Shown here in pieces: positions 48,701 to 62,200 of a stretch of 64,000 nucleotides of DNA. Location: assembly GCF_030867145.1 (NCBI RefSeq), contig NC_134414.1, positions 17,006,518 to 17,070,517 of the forward strand, read 5' to 3'. Under the pieces are notes generated by a model. That model was not told the DNA's origin. It saw only the letters and a list, made by a program, of their open reading frames with translations, and did not search any database. Position 1 is the stretch's first letter. Each line of letters opens with the position of its first letter. Made by a program: the position numbers and the translations under genes. The stretch is from Opisthocomus hoazin (Eukaryota > Chordata > Aves > Opisthocomiformes > Opisthocomidae).

Positions 48701-51700
48701 TTCTCTACTTTGAGGATTATGACTCACCACATCCCCCAAGTAGCTCGCTATCCAAAAAGCTCATGTTACCATGGAATGGCTGCAATGTAAAGAGATCTGT
48801 TCTTTCTCCACTCTTTCCCCCTTTGTGCATTTTGCTCCCATGTAGAGTAGAAGCTTTGTTCCATGTTTGTAGAAGGTAACATCAAACTCCATCAAACTAC
48901 ATCCTTCCTGTGCATATGGTGAAGATCAAGCTGGAAAGAATGAGGAAAATTACGGTTTTGCTTTTCCCAGCATACTAACTAGCACAGTTGCATCAAAAGG
49001 CATGCATTGTATCTCATAACAGATGTTCCAGGTATGTCTCTCACAAGATTAGGAAAGCCAGGAGAGAATATGAATCTGCATAACCCTTCTGATCTGTATT
49101 CTGCCTCTGAAACTACAAAACTATGTTGCACTTGCACAAAGCATGCCCAGAAAAGTAAAAAGAAACCCTCCCTGCTGGTCAGTTTATCCTGCTTCTGTCA
49201 GTAGCCAGAATACTAATTTTTAAGAACTTGATCCTCTGGTTTCCTTTGGATGAGTTCCTCACAGAGCCAGTGACACTCCGTGGAGAATCAGCGTATAAAT
49301 GGGGTTGGTATAACGCTAAGATATTCACATCTGTTGCTTCTCTGCGGCCCTCCCAGTGGCTGTGGCTTCTGCAGAGACAAGGGAACTCCCATCCTGTCCC
49401 CTTCAGTTAACAACTGAATACCACAGCATTGCTAGTCTGCTCTTTGATGACCATTGTCTTGGTAGTAACACACTGCTTATACCTGGATGTATCAAAATAT
49501 GTAGCACCCAGCCTATTTTCTCTTCAACTAGGCAGCAGTGGAAGCTTACACTGGGGTTGTCCACCAAGGAACACAACGGCCTCATCATCCTTGAGGTGCC
49601 TGACTAACTGCAGTACAGCTCTGTCATCCTCTCTTAGACCACGGTTCAGTGAAACAATATATTCAGTTTCCAAGTTTCTCTTGCAGAATCAGAAAGACCG
49701 TTGTGGCATGATACAAAGCTGTGATATGGGCCATGCTTCACTCTGCTGCTTTAAAACTTTTTTGAATAGGTTAACTTTCTCACAGTCTTTATGTTGGACC
49801 AGATGTCATCTGTCTGCACTTCTGAAAATTTAGGAGGCTCAAGTCCCCAGAGGTTGGTCTTTTTTGTTTATTTTATGCGGCAACTTCTTCCCATTGCTAA
49901 CATCTCCAGTTTGTTAATTATCTGCTATAACTGAAAGCTTGCATGGTAGGCTCTGAATCTTCTGCTGTTTGCCGAAGGCCTGAAGAATTATGTGTCACAT
50001 TTACACATAATTCTGCTCATCCCCCTACAAAATTTTCTTGTAATTCTAATTATGCAGCCATGAGGAACTGAATGAGTCTATCCAGATGTTCTAGGGGAGG
50101 ACAAAATATAGTGGTTGCCACTAAAATTATACAGTTATGTACTAGTACAGGGCCAACGCATACCTTTCAAAAACTAGTATTTGTCAAATACTGTCCTCCA
50201 GGTACCTGAAGGGATGTCTCACTATAAATGGGGAGAGGAAGAGAGAAAGAAGCTCTCATGGTAGTCTAAAGCTACACCCCCAGTGCTGTTGCAGTCACAG
50301 ATGTGGGGGAGAAATTTGTGTAGCCAAATATTTTCTTCACAATTCACTCCCTATCTTTCACTTATATTCTGCAACTGGTTAAGAAAGAACAGTGAAATAT
50401 CCCAATAATAATGGTATTGGTCAGACAGCTCTCCATGGGGCAAAAGAATACATTATGCTCCGCTTAAAAGAAAAAGAGAGACTAAAAAGGAAAGATGTAC
50501 AAAACAAATAAGAGCTCAGAAACAACTCAGACTGCAGATGCGCTGCATCTGTTTGCTTGCCCACTGGGGACACTGAGATAGAGAGATTAAGGTATTTATA
50601 CGGAGATGGTTAGACAATTAGATCAGATACGCAAAATGCAGTTAGGTTGACTTAAAGTCTATAGCAGTGATAATACTGTAACAAAGGGGTAAATATAATC
50701 CACTGTCTATGCGTTAAACATTGAACACATCTGCCATAAAACAGCTCATGATCTTACAGTGATGGAGTAAAACCAGAACTGACCTTGCAAAGGATACACA
50801 TGATCAAAAGAAATTTTAACCTGTTCAAAAGCTGTGTGCCACTTGGCTTTCAAAGGAAGATAAAACTGGCACTCATATATATATAGTCTATTCCTGATTA
50901 TATTCAAGGAAAATGTAAAGGTATGTTCCTGTGGAAATATTGCTGATGTGAAGTTAAGAAGACGGAAGAAAACATAAAAAGTTGCCATTCAAAATAAATG
51001 TCTACCCAAACCAGCACTCTTAAGTAAAAGTGAGCTAAAAGCAGAAAGAATGTAGCCCAGTGAGTATGGCATGTGAGCCTTCTAGTAGTCTCTAAAAATA
51101 ACCCTGATCTGTAAGCTTCACAAAGGAAGGTAAAGGCCATGAAGCCCAGTCTTTATAATTTTTTTAAAAAATCTGTATTTCTTTTAATTCCATCTCTACC
51201 TGTAAAAGCAAGTAACCAACGAAAGCCACCTCTTCACACATAATTCCACGCTGTTGTCATAAATAACTACAGTACGTAAAAAAATACATTTATTAGTAAA
51301 AATGCTTCTGGCTTTAACATTCACTTTAGAAATATTAAGAAATGGTGTCTCATAAGTTATTCATAAGATCAGAATTAATGCAGTCACTATTCCTGGCTTC
51401 TGATTAAATGCTGTCTTGTAACCTAGTAACACTGCAAATAATGACCAGATTATAATTTTCTGTGAATTGAGTCAATGAAGAGAAGCTTTGATATGTCAAG
51501 ATGCAACATTACTTGTCCAACAGAAATACGCCTAGAGACCCATCCACAGTGGTGGAGACAATTTTCTTCTGTGTTTGTAAGGGACAGTGTATGCAAAGTC
51601 CATTTCTAATGATGGGTTCATTCTCACTCTTTCCCTATGATCGTTAAGCCAGTGGTAGATGGTGATGCAGAAATTTACAATCTTAGAATAACGAAAAAAG

Positions 51701-52389
51701 GAATTGAAAGTGAAGGGTCTTTTTAGCTCATCCTCATAGATATTAGTGGACAGAATTCATTCAACGTGACGCTGAGCTGTAAATCCTCTGACAGACTTCC
51801 ATACAGTATACAAGACCACAAAAGCGTATAAAACCGTGTCACTCATTACTGATAACTTATCTTGCTAGAGGCTTCAATATAAAAGACAAGCAAAAGAGAC
51901 CAAGAAAAAGCTTCAATTCATACTCCAAAGATTTACAAGCAGAGTTGTGTAAGAACCCCCAGCAAATTCCCAAAATTAAACAACTCCTCTTCCCTGTGAA
52001 TCTAAAACAAATAAAGGACAACTTCTAAAAATTAACCAGAAAATACCTGGGATTGGAAAAACAAAGAAATACAACTAGAAAGACAAATTAGTAAAGCAAA
52101 ACACACACACATATATATTTTTACACCACAGGTTCAGAAAGCACAAACTATTGAAACGGAGTCACTGAAGCAGAGAAAAATCTTGAATAGGAACCAGACA
52201 ACAGTTCCTCAGTTAATGTGTGAGTTAAAGAAAGAGACCTAATCACTTGCAGAAGGCCAAAAAAAAAAAAAGAAAAAGAGCAAGGGCAGAAAGGCATAGA
52301 AGGGCAGAGAAGTAAAAACGTTAAAGCAGAAAGTTGCCATTGCCACAGGGGGTAAAAAAAAAAAAAAAAAGAAGAAAATGAAACAAGGA
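45752..52389. other. Unassigned non-coding DNA upstream of the CpG island
   Basis: No gene recognised. The first roughly 450 bp next to the LTR (45752-46200) are purine-rich and could be part of an unrecognised older element. The rest is AT-rich unique sequence with short open frames. An AC/AT microsatellite lies near 52100-52120, and A-rich runs near 52257 and 52357 border the CpG island. Confidence 0.5.
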
Positions 52390-53340
52390 TTAAAATCCGC
52401 CTCGGTCCGGGGGCAGCCATCAAGGGCAGAGAGCGGGAGCGCGCCCTGCGCACACGGACGCGCACGAAGCGGCCGAGCAGCAGGGAGGAGGCGGACAGGG
52501 ACGGGCAGCGCCGCCGGCCCCGACCCGCGCACCCGCGCACGGCACGGGCCCGGCGCAGCGTGCGCGGGGGCGGTGCCGCGTTGGGCGCGGCTGCGCGGCC
52601 CGCGCAGTGCCGGCGGGGGGGGGGGCGCGCTGCGATTTGTTGATGCGGTCTGCGATGAAACGCGGGGGGATGAAGGAGAAGGGGCCGGGAGGGAAGGGGT
52701 CGCGGGAGCTGCCGCGGTGTAAAGGCGGGGATTGGGCGGGTGCGGAGCGGCAGCCGCGGCGCCCGGCTGCAGGGCGCGGAGGGTGGGCTCGTCACCGCTG
52801 GAGGGGAATAAAATACATTTAAGGAAAAAATAATAAAAAATCTTAAAATCTACCTGGAAGGAGGCTGGGGAAGGAGAGGATGGGGGCAGAAAGTGGTTTC
52901 TGGGGAGAGCTGATGGCCAGGGCTAGAGAGGAGCAGCAGATCAGGGGAGAGCGCTCCTCGAGTCGTCCTTCTGCCTTCACGCTCCGGGGCAGAGGAGTGG
53001 AGGAGAAAATCGGGGAGGAAGGCAGCGAGGAGGGGGCAATAGGGGTGTGGGGGGATCGTCCTTCTGCGCTTAGGGGTAGGGGCGAGCTTCGGGCGGTGTT
53101 GTGAGCTGGCACACACACAGCACACACACACACCATATATATACATCGTCAGGCGGGCAGCCGGGGGCGGGCAGAGCCTCCGCCGTTCCCCCCCCCGGAG
53201 CAGCCGGGGGAGGTGCCTCGGTCCCCCCGCCGGGGAGGGGCACGGCGGGGCCGGGAGGGGCTGGCGGGAGCTGCCGGCGCGGATGCCTTCACCTGGGTCT
53301 CTCCATCAGTGAGCCAGGCGAGGAGGAGAGGCGGTCGGGT
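52390..53340. promoter_or_regulatory. CpG island, probable gene promoter
   Basis: Composition changes abruptly from about 60% AT to strongly GC-rich with dense CpG (for example 52440-52640), the only such block in the window. It contains GGCGGGG at 52724-52730, ATTGG (inverted CCAAT box) at 52731-52735 overlapping GGGCGGG at 52734-52740, and an 11-base G run at 52615-52625. In birds such islands usually mark transcription starts. Long open frames over it on both strands are Pro/Arg/Gly-rich artefacts. It may fire in both directions: CAGGTAGAT on the minus strand near 52850 would serve as a leftward donor. Confidence 0.8.
53136..53143 (+). promoter_or_regulatory. TATA-like element in the CpG island
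   Basis: TATATATA follows a CA microsatellite (53110-53133) and sits about 25-30 bp before a GC-rich stretch (53160-53175) where a rightward transcript could begin. It may simply be the end of the microsatellite. Confidence 0.35.
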
Positions 53341-53528
53341 CTGGAGAACTGCCGCTGGATGGTTTAAAAAAAAAAAAAAAAAAAGGGAAAAAAAAAAATC
53401 CCCAACTCTGCAATCCTGTGCTCCCCGCAGGCTCAGCACCGTAAGGGACTGCTATATTTGAGGCTGTCAGGAGGATGGGAGAGAGAGACTGAGAGTCAGG
53501 GCGAGAGAGAGACGGTGGCACGGCAGCG
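53165..53528 (+). other. Candidate non-coding first exon(s)
   Basis: A strong splice donor GCG|GTAAGT lies at 53528/53529 just after the island, as expected for a first exon reading rightward. The last ATG before it (53474, GAGGATGGG) meets a stop within six codons, so the exon would be 5' untranslated. An internal acceptor-like CTCCCCGCAG ends at 53430 and another donor-like ACC|GTAAGG lies at 53440/53441, so there may be two small exons or alternatives. A19-GGG-A11 at 53366-53398 sits inside. The gene cannot be named because its coding exons lie outside the window or are not visible. Confidence 0.45.
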
Positions 53529-56500
53529 GTAAGTGTCTTTGCCATTCCCCCGGCCAGGCACCGCTTTCCCCGGTTAGACTTCGGAGCGTGTGCAGATTTG
53601 TTGTAATATCCATCGCGGCATCTCTGTGAGCAGTCTGCTGTGAAGCCAACAATGGTGAGAGATCCCATTTTTGGGCTCCTACTCCAGGTTTTGCGTGTTT
53701 TGCTTTTTGTTTTGAATTTTGTGTTGAAATTGTTGTCATAATTGAGCAGAAAAGTTGAAGCAGAAATTACTGTGATCTGCTGTATGCTGCCTGTCATTTA
53801 AGTAGCTAGCGAACTACTGCAGTGAATGAGTTGGGAAGAGAGATGTGAGGCTTTTAGAACAAATAAATACTTCAGAGAAAGAATGCTTATTTTAATGTGC
53901 AAATTTTTTATGTTTGGGAGAGCTACCCTGCTAATGCTTGAGGGTGATACAGAAGATAACCTTGTGTATTGAGTTGATAGTGATGCACTAAAAGTTGTGT
54001 TGTTATAAAGTTCAGAATGGTGCTTGGCTTTGGGATAAACAATTACCTCCTGAATTAGAAAACTACGGTGCCTGGACTGTTCTGCTTTGCTGAGAGGCAG
54101 AGGAGATTGAATTACATAAAGATGCACTGATTTTTCCTCTCTGCTGTGAGGATAGTGGATAAGACTTTGTGGAATGTCTATGAGCTGGCTAGAAGATGAA
54201 CTGAGAGTTATTTCTGTAACACAGAGCATGAAACTGTGTTTTTAAGATTTTTATCTCAGAGAAAAAATTGGCATGCATTACCATATCGGCACTTCTTCAG
54301 ATGTTTAGTTTCATTACTGTCGAGCACAGAAACTTCATAAAACAGAAGTTACATAAGATAGTGTAATGGGACTACTTAGGACTGAAGTTTTCTATGTGCT
54401 ACGATATTTCAGAAATGTAACATTTTTGCAAAGTTTGTTCATTTTTTTTTAATATAAAAAGTAATACTTTCCTTGAATGACACATTTTCAGTAATGTTTT
54501 TCAATGAAGGACCTGATGCCAAATTATTCTAAGGAGTTACAGCATTCCCCTAGTCTTCAGTGAGCTTTGGATCAGACCCTAAAGTTTGAAACTACAAATA
54601 AATTACATGCTCACTGTTAGCCAAAAGCTAAGGGGGATTCCTGATAATTAAAATTTGGATGACATTTTCGAATTAATAAAAGTGCAGGTAATGATTGCTG
54701 GGTTATAGTAGAACTCTTTCAGAAGTACTTTATGGCAGTCATTAACACAAAATCAGTTCATCATGATTAATATTATTACAGTGGATATCAAAAAAAATAA
54801 CAATAATTCGGCCACTACTTTAAAGTGCTATAAAATATCTATTAGAATTTGTAAAAATATATTTTCATAGACTGTCTTTAATTACTATAGTATTTATCTG
54901 CAAAGTTTCAAGTAAAACAAAAAACCCAGAATACTTTAAATATCTGTCTTATTGGGAGGGAAGGTGCTAGTTTACTAGTTTGAGGTATACTAAAAGGAAA
55001 AGGAAAACAGAAGACTAAGACAGGAACGATAGTAACAGGAATCTTTCATGTACAGTGGCCCTCTGTGGCAATATACTTTTAATTATGTGAATGATGAAGA
55101 GATGTGATGAAGAAGACAAAGTCTCGGAAGACAACAAATATATAGAGAAAGGAGGATGAAATGTTAAGCATTCTTGAAGGTGATAACTAAATAGTTCTGA
55201 AAGTGGACTGTTCAACATGCGGTTCTTCTGTTTCATACAGTTACACAGCAACTGCACGTGCAAAAAGTCAGAACTAGCAGAGCGTGACATGAAAGTGTGA
55301 AGATAGCTATGGAGGGTCTGGAGACTGAGTGTAGATTTTAGTTTTGTTGGTCAATGTGAAGCCAAAGGACATACTTTGCATTCTAGGTTAAAATATCGGG
55401 GAAGTGATCTTAATTTCAGTTTATAACAAGGGCAGATATACTAAGAATGAAAACAGAAAATATAGAATATCTGACTGTCTGAATTATAGCTGAGAACTTG
55501 GAAGAAAACAGCTTTGACAACAGACCTTGAGGAAAAATATCCTAGCAGCTAAGATAAAAGGTACGATTAAGAACTCTGCTATTAGGAAATAATAAAGGGC
55601 AACTTTAAGAAATGCATAACTTGGAGGACTGTCAGCACAGATTCAATACAGGAAGGTCATGACTGGCAAATTCGCTTGAGTCCCCTGAATAAGTTGCTGA
55701 CATGGTAAACTATTGGGGAATCAGTGATATGATTTATGGGGGTTTCGGAAAATGTCCAGTTCTGTGCTCCACAAAATATTGATTTGGAAAGTAAATTTTG
55801 GAAGGAGTGCTGGAATGAATTCAAACCTGACTTAGAGATAGGTACCAGAGGGTGTCAGTAAAGGTAAAGAGCTCTGGATGAAAGGAGGAGGTTAAAAGTA
55901 TGATGCTTTAAGCGACTATCTGAGACCCAGTTTTCGTTCTTGCTTGTTATAAAGCTGGCCTGTTCAAAAAAAAAAAAAAAAAGATATGCTAGCAATGCAG
56001 AAAAATCTGTTCCACTGAAGAGATTCAGCATACTGGAAGTTTTTTGATTAGGTTAATGGTAGGAATATTTATTTTAAGTAATTAACGCAAGTTATTACTA
56101 AAGGCGTCAGAAACTGTATGTTAAGAATATACGTGCCAGGGGGCTGGCATTGAGCTATCTGAAGCGATTGGTTCAGTGGCATTGAAAAAAATGGCTCTTC
56201 TGAATGATTTTGTCTTTCTGCATGCAGCCTGCAACACAGATTTCAGTTCCTCTGAATTCATAGCATAAGTTGCCACTGTTGGTGTGCTCCCTCCATATGC
56301 TCCTGTTAACTGCTTCTGCGTTGCAGTCTCAGTTTCAGAACCACCCCAATCATTTGAACAATTTCCTGTACTCTAAAATACTACACTGAAATCCACCACT
56401 GTTTATACTGCATGCTTAATTCCTGAGAATCAATGTCAAATAGACATTTGCTTGATAATATTATATTGGTAGGTATTTCACAGAATTTATTTTCCTCCTT

Positions 56501-59149
56501 TCTGTGCATAGCTTCTCTGATGCTTTTTTCAGGGTCTGTTACACCCTTTATTATCACCTTCTTAGCACTTTACAAGGGGAAAATACTCTGTCTGGAAGTG
56601 ATGGAGTCCCTACAGAGTTTTATTTTCTGAGAAATTCTGATCAATAACACTACATTAGGGGCCAGTGCCTTTTAAAAAATTACAAAATTGTTCAAACTTA
56701 GTGAGATAAATACATTCAGATTTTCCTTAAATTTAAGATTTCAAAGCCTCATAATGTGTGTATGTATACATATATCTGTGTTTATACACACACATATACT
56801 GCGCATTAGAGTAATGATTCTGTGTCTTTGCAAGCTGGAATGGAAGCATCAATAACGTTTTCTGGTTAGTGGAAGGAAATGTAATCTGTTTGCTTTTATG
56901 TTTAATTTCTTGGCTGATTTATGAAAATATCCCAAAGAGTATGAAACATAAGAAAATGTGATCTTTGCTTATATGCTGCTTTCTAAAAGGGAGTCCGGGC
57001 TGATTTCTCACTGTACTTCATAAAGGGCACAAAGCACGTTTTAGGTGTTGCAAGCGGATGTATAACAAGGGAATATGATGTTAGATTCTGTATGCTGTGA
57101 ATATTATAAAACATTAGAATTACCATCCGTGTTACAGCTGATGTTCTTGATCTCACGTGCTTGTTCTCTGTAGTCATCCGCTCAGACTAGCTCCTAAGCT
57201 TACAGAGCCATGAGGTTATGTCAGAATGACAGAGTAATTCATGCTGTCATGTAGTGGTTACCAACACCATAGTTCACCTCTTTACATCTCCTTCAGGACC
57301 AAACTTACATGTCAGTCTCGGGGAAAAACTGATAACTCTTCTCCATTCCTATACCTAGAAATAGAAAATGCATCAAACTCTTTCCATCCATCAGAAACTT
57401 CTCTTGGGAGTTTCCTTTTTCAGTATGCTCTTAAAGGTTTTATTGTAAATGGTGTTAAAACATGATGATATCTTTGGAGAACCTTCTCTTGCTGGGACTA
57501 AAAGCAGACAAACACTGACGGTAGTTCATTGCAGTTACTGAGAGGAGTAAAGGATGACAACTTCCCATTCAACGTAGTGGGAGTGTGGCTTCAGCCTTCT
57601 TGTGAGTGAGAAGTGCTCCGTTTTTGATCGCCCGAAGTTTAAGATTTACTGTATATCCAATGGGACTCCTAGCCTGCAAATCATTTTGATCAAGATTAAA
57701 TGTATGGCTTTGTAATTGATTTAGACATAGCATCAGCTGAGTCTTTTGGGTGTCTTTCCTTACAAGTAGGATCACTTTGCAAGAATTCACTATCCCCATT
57801 GTATTTTTGTTGGTTTTACAGTCTTCATTAAATATGTGAGGGACATTGCCCTGTGGCTGTAACATTCCTCCTATAGGTTGTAACTGACCTGCTATAGCAA
57901 TGCGTTCAATCAAGAGTAGTAGCTACACAGATGGGCAGGTAAATGACAAAGACTTTGTGGTCATAGTACCAGAAGCAGCTAATCTAACAGCGTAACCTCC
58001 TCATAATATTATTTTGAGAAGACATTTGGACGCTAAACTTTAAAAGTTGTCATTCTTGCTTAGCCATAATAAGATATATCCAGAAGATGTGTTTGTTGCA
58101 ATAATCTCCCCAAAAATGTGCTCTCAAAACTGAGCAGTCGTAGGCAAGGAGCTGAACAGAAATTTGCTTTTGGAAAAAGTGATTAATTATTACCTGTTTA
58201 AGTTCACATGCATTATCTTTTAAAGAAAGATGACCAGCTATCCCCATTACCTTACTCCACAGACTCCGCATGACTTTCATATGCTATCTACTCTCAGTTA
58301 TTTGCAGGTCTCCGCATAGACCTGCAGTGTAATGAGCAAGACTGCATGAAAATGAGTCAACAAACTCAGGGTATAGTTTTACCCCTTCTTCTGAGATGGT
58401 TCTCACACAGAGAATGTTTTCCAAAAGTTAAGTGTTATAGTCACTCAGAAAAATTATTCTGGCATACTGGAACAGTTTTGTGACATTCAGCACTGTTGGT
58501 CTGTCAGAGTCATTCAGCGTTGTCATGTTCATATTATTGTGATGTAACCAGGATTATTCACTTACTTTTATGGTTATTCTTATAGTGGCTTGGATGGGGA
58601 CAAGGTGGACAGATTCTGAAATAGATGGAATAGAAAATACTAAAAATTTCATAAGCTGCCTTGTTCCTGTGTAGGAATTTCAGTATGCCTAGCACACAAA
58701 AATGTGGTTGTATTCCAAACAAGCATTTGAAGTTCTGGACATTATAATTCTGTTACGTTTGTTTTTTCTATGCTTACTAATTTCTTTTGCACAAGTATTC
58801 ACTGCCTGCAATATTATACAGCCCACTTTCTGGACCAAATTAATGATACTAAACTTTGTATCTTAGGTTGCACATACGTGCTTTCAAAGCTGAAAAAAAT
58901 CAGATATAGTTCTGTACCTGCTATTTAGGTTATTTTGATGTAGAGTTCACCAGTTGCATAAGTAAATTGTAGAATTTTCTATTACGGCATAAGTTGTAGG
59001 TACATCTATTTACATATAGTTACAAAAATGTGGATACACCAGCTGTCTAACTCGCATCACAAGTCCATACTAAATAGTCTTTAGATTAGAACTCTGATAG
59101 TCATAGAACACTTGTTTTATTAGCAAGGTCTTGTATTTCCATTATAAAC
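53529..59149. other. Probable first intron; no coding exon recognised
   Basis: AT-rich unique sequence after the donor at 53529. Around 55640-55865 the plus strand faintly recalls a very old LINE RT (QHRFNTGRS then LANSLE, compare QHGF.KGRSCLTNL), but I would not name it. Microsatellite-like TGTGTATGTATACATATATC at about 56756-56775. Open frames such as 57569-57913 (minus, 114 codons) have no recognisable family features. Confidence 0.5.
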
Positions 59150-59268
59150 CTTATCAGTATTATCATCATCATAGCAACTAGTCACTATAATCATAAATCA
59201 AGATTGCATTGTACTAGGAGCTGTAAACACAAAATGGTCCCTCAGTCAAAGAATGTATGGCTTAACTC
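59150..59268 (+). mobile_element. Old SINE/CORE-like conserved repeat trace
   Basis: ATTGCATTGTACTAGGAGCT, then GTAAACACAAAATGGTCCCT and CAGTCAAAGAATGTATGG, follows a common amniote old-repeat block (ATTGTGCTAGGCGCTGTACA, AACACA..., GTCCCTGCCCCAAAGAGCTT). An ATTATCATCATCATAG stretch before it also fits. Diverged; identified by memory of the block order only. Confidence 0.5.
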
Positions 59269-62200
59269 TAGAGCTCTTCCCTTTTTGCTGTTGTTTGTGA
59301 CCTTTGAAAAGCTTACATCGAAGGGAAGATATCTGTGTTTCTCAGCCATGCTATCATGATTATGTACAGATTTCTTCAAGACCACCTCCCACATCGCAAA
59401 AAATCCCAAGATACTGTCTGCAACACTATGATGTGTTGAATGATCACATATACGTGCTATAAAATGGCTTGCAAATCTGTCTGAAGACTGTACCAACAGT
59501 CCACAATTACTTCTGAAATGCATACATTGTAGAGCTCTTTTCTACATTAATTAGTTCTTCAGCTTTCCAAAATCTCATGCCAGTCAAATCTTATTAAAAA
59601 CACGTATATGGACTTTCACACGAGAGTCTATCAGAAGCTAAGTTCTTCTACTTATGAAAAGTTTTTATTTGCTTTTGTCAATCCAAAAATCGTGAGTTAA
59701 AGAAGCCAAATAATCTACTCACTTCTGTGACATTCTTTGTCTGGTTTTTGACTTCTGCGTATCTGAGGGGATACAAGCTCTTGATTTCTCAGTCTCATGG
59801 TATTCAAGATGCTCAAAATGTTCTTACTCCACTGTAACACATGCAGTGTCATGTATTATTGCTTACATAAAACTCAGCTCAGGGAATCTGGGAATAAAGC
59901 CATGACTTCTCTGATGCCATAACATCTCTTTGATGTGTGTCTGCACATCTTCTCAACTCAAAAACAGTTGTGTAGTACTTACTCTGCCTGGACTTTGGGT
60001 GTGCAGGTTGGACATTGAAATAACTTTAGGCTGAGAAAGAATGACTGTTACATGGGTTTGAGAAGAGGCATAATTGAAAATGTAGAACACATCAGATAAC
60101 AAGGGAGGATAATTTATTAAGAGGACCATCGGCACACAAAGAGATAATTTAGAAAACATGATATATAGCCCAAATGTCTGCAGTCTTGTTTTCCCCCTTG
60201 CATATCACAGCTGACTGATTACTAACACCTAAGTATTTATTTGCCTTATCAATCACTTTGTGCCTGAGTCATTCACTGATGGGCATAATCCTCTGTTTGT
60301 GACTTCACAAGGCATCTCTGGAGGAAATTTGAATGTCATCAGCAATGAATTGAGACATTACTGAAGGCATCAGGTAGGAGGAGGATGTTTGCACAAGGGG
60401 CATATTAATCAACAACAGGAGAAAATGTGCAGCATCAAAGTAGCATAATTCTGTTGAATTTGGATTGAATTCTTGCATATTTTCTGCAAAGTAGAAGCGA
60501 GGCAGTTAGACTGATTAAGCCCTGTAAAAAGCAAAGCCCTTTTATAGAAAATAAGTAAGAAAGGTTGAGCAAGTTGAGAAGCATTAAGTGTATGGGAGTA
60601 CTAAAGATTATACTCTTAAAAGGTCATTTACTATCAGAAGTTATTTGTTTAAAATTTCTGTTATGTCTGTAAGTTTTCATTAAATATCCATAAGTTACTA
60701 TAAAGATTCCTTCTCTGTCAAGCTTTGCAAAATAGTTCTTTTGAAACAGTATGTCTCTAGTTGTGAAAGCAGTTAATAAAGGAATGTAAAGGAATTTGCT
60801 AAAGATTTCTTTCAAAGCTTACAAAAATATGTTGAAGTTATGAACAATGTGTGCATGATTATATAGGATTATAGGATCTGTAAGCGAGAATCAAGTATGA
60901 GAGAAAAAGATGTATCATAGTTTTTGGTTATTTTGCTTCGACAGAAAATGATGACTTCATATGTGACATTCTGTATCAAATAAAAGCTGGTGTATAAGAC
61001 AGTATGATCAGTTTAACAATTTTAATTACTAAAAATATTGTCTATTTCAGCAACTGTGTGCTAGTTTCATGTATTATCTAAGATTTCAGAAAACATAGGG
61101 TGTTTTGTGGGAACTGGTTTAAAGTCAAAAGAATGTGGCTTATGAGAAACCTCTCCAAAAAAACGTTAACGGACATGCTTGCTTTTTGCAACCTACAGGA
61201 GTGTAACTAAGCAGCTTAGGGGATCCCAAGTATTTCTCTAAAAACTACCTGTAGGTGGTATAATAAGATCTGGAATATTTTGTTGGTTGAAGAAACAGAC
61301 CGTAAACAGCTATATGCAAGGCAGTGATTTTGGACTTTTTGTTACTGTTTCTGGTTTTATTATAGTATTGTGATGAGATAACAGAGCAAAGCAAACACAA
61401 GGGTTTACCTTTTATTTGGCCTCGTCTTGTTCTTTGAAGTCGCTGAGAAAAACTCCATCTATTAACTTGAAAATAAAAATTAAACCAAACAAAACTAACT
61501 TCCAGGATCAACCACACTGGACATGGGAGTTATTTTACTTCTTTATGCTGTGGAACAAATTTTAAGATGCCTCAGAGACATAGGAATAAATTCTTTTTTC
61601 TTGTTTAAGAAAACAGTTCAGTCCATAGAAACTTCAGCAGACTATGGGCAGAAGGTCCTCTCACAAGAGATTTTTGTTGCTTTCTGCTAATTTTTATTTT
61701 GAATTTATTATTAGTGTATAAAAAATATGATTGGATTTTGTGACTTCAGTTATAATTTTTTTTCTCTATTGCAGTCTATTTTATTGCCATTTTCCTTTGA
61801 TTTCCTCATCACCTAAGTTTTTCCCACGTTAGCTGGCATGAAATTAGTTTTCTTAATTTGTATGCTTGATTTGCCTTTTCTGTAATTTGGATTTTATTGC
61901 CAATGCCAAACAAAGAAGAAGGAGATGAGGGAAGTATTGAGAACACAACCCTTCATCACTCACATTGCCACGTATAAAGGCAGCAAATAAATGTATTTTG
62001 TTAATGCAGTAAAGTCAGAGTCCTTGTGGCTTGAGATACATTAGAGACTCTCTAGCACTCCAAGGACTGCCAAATTAGGTGATACTGAGGGAAAAGAAAA
62101 AAGAAATGAGAAAAAAGCACTTTTACATAAAATTCACACTGCATTTAACAAGCTTAAGAGAAAAACACTTATCCAAAGCTGAAAGCACAGGTCACTACCA

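Noticed and set aside
49429..49833. 134-codon plus-strand frame
   Set aside because: No recognisable motif, Ser/Leu/Cys-rich random-looking composition, no supporting splice or promoter signals; a length plausible by chance in 64 kb.
52148..52795. 215-codon minus-strand open frame
   Set aside because: Lies over the CpG island. Its Pro/Arg/Ala-rich and Phe-run translation comes from GC-rich and poly-A/T composition, where stop codons are rare; no family motifs.
53306..53797. 163-codon minus-strand open frame
   Set aside because: Composition artefact across the island edge and A-runs; translation includes long F runs, and the opposite-strand splice signals suit a rightward exon better.
53798..54229. 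143-codon minus-strand frame
   Set aside because: Ser-rich, no family features, and its length is within chance for this base composition.
55640..55865. Possible very old LINE RT fragment (QHRFNTGRS)
   Set aside because: Only a short resemblance to the CR1/L3 motif QHGF..GRSCLTNL; too little to call as a feature.
57569..57913. 114-codon minus-strand frame
   Set aside because: No recognisable family or exon signals; a length expected by chance.
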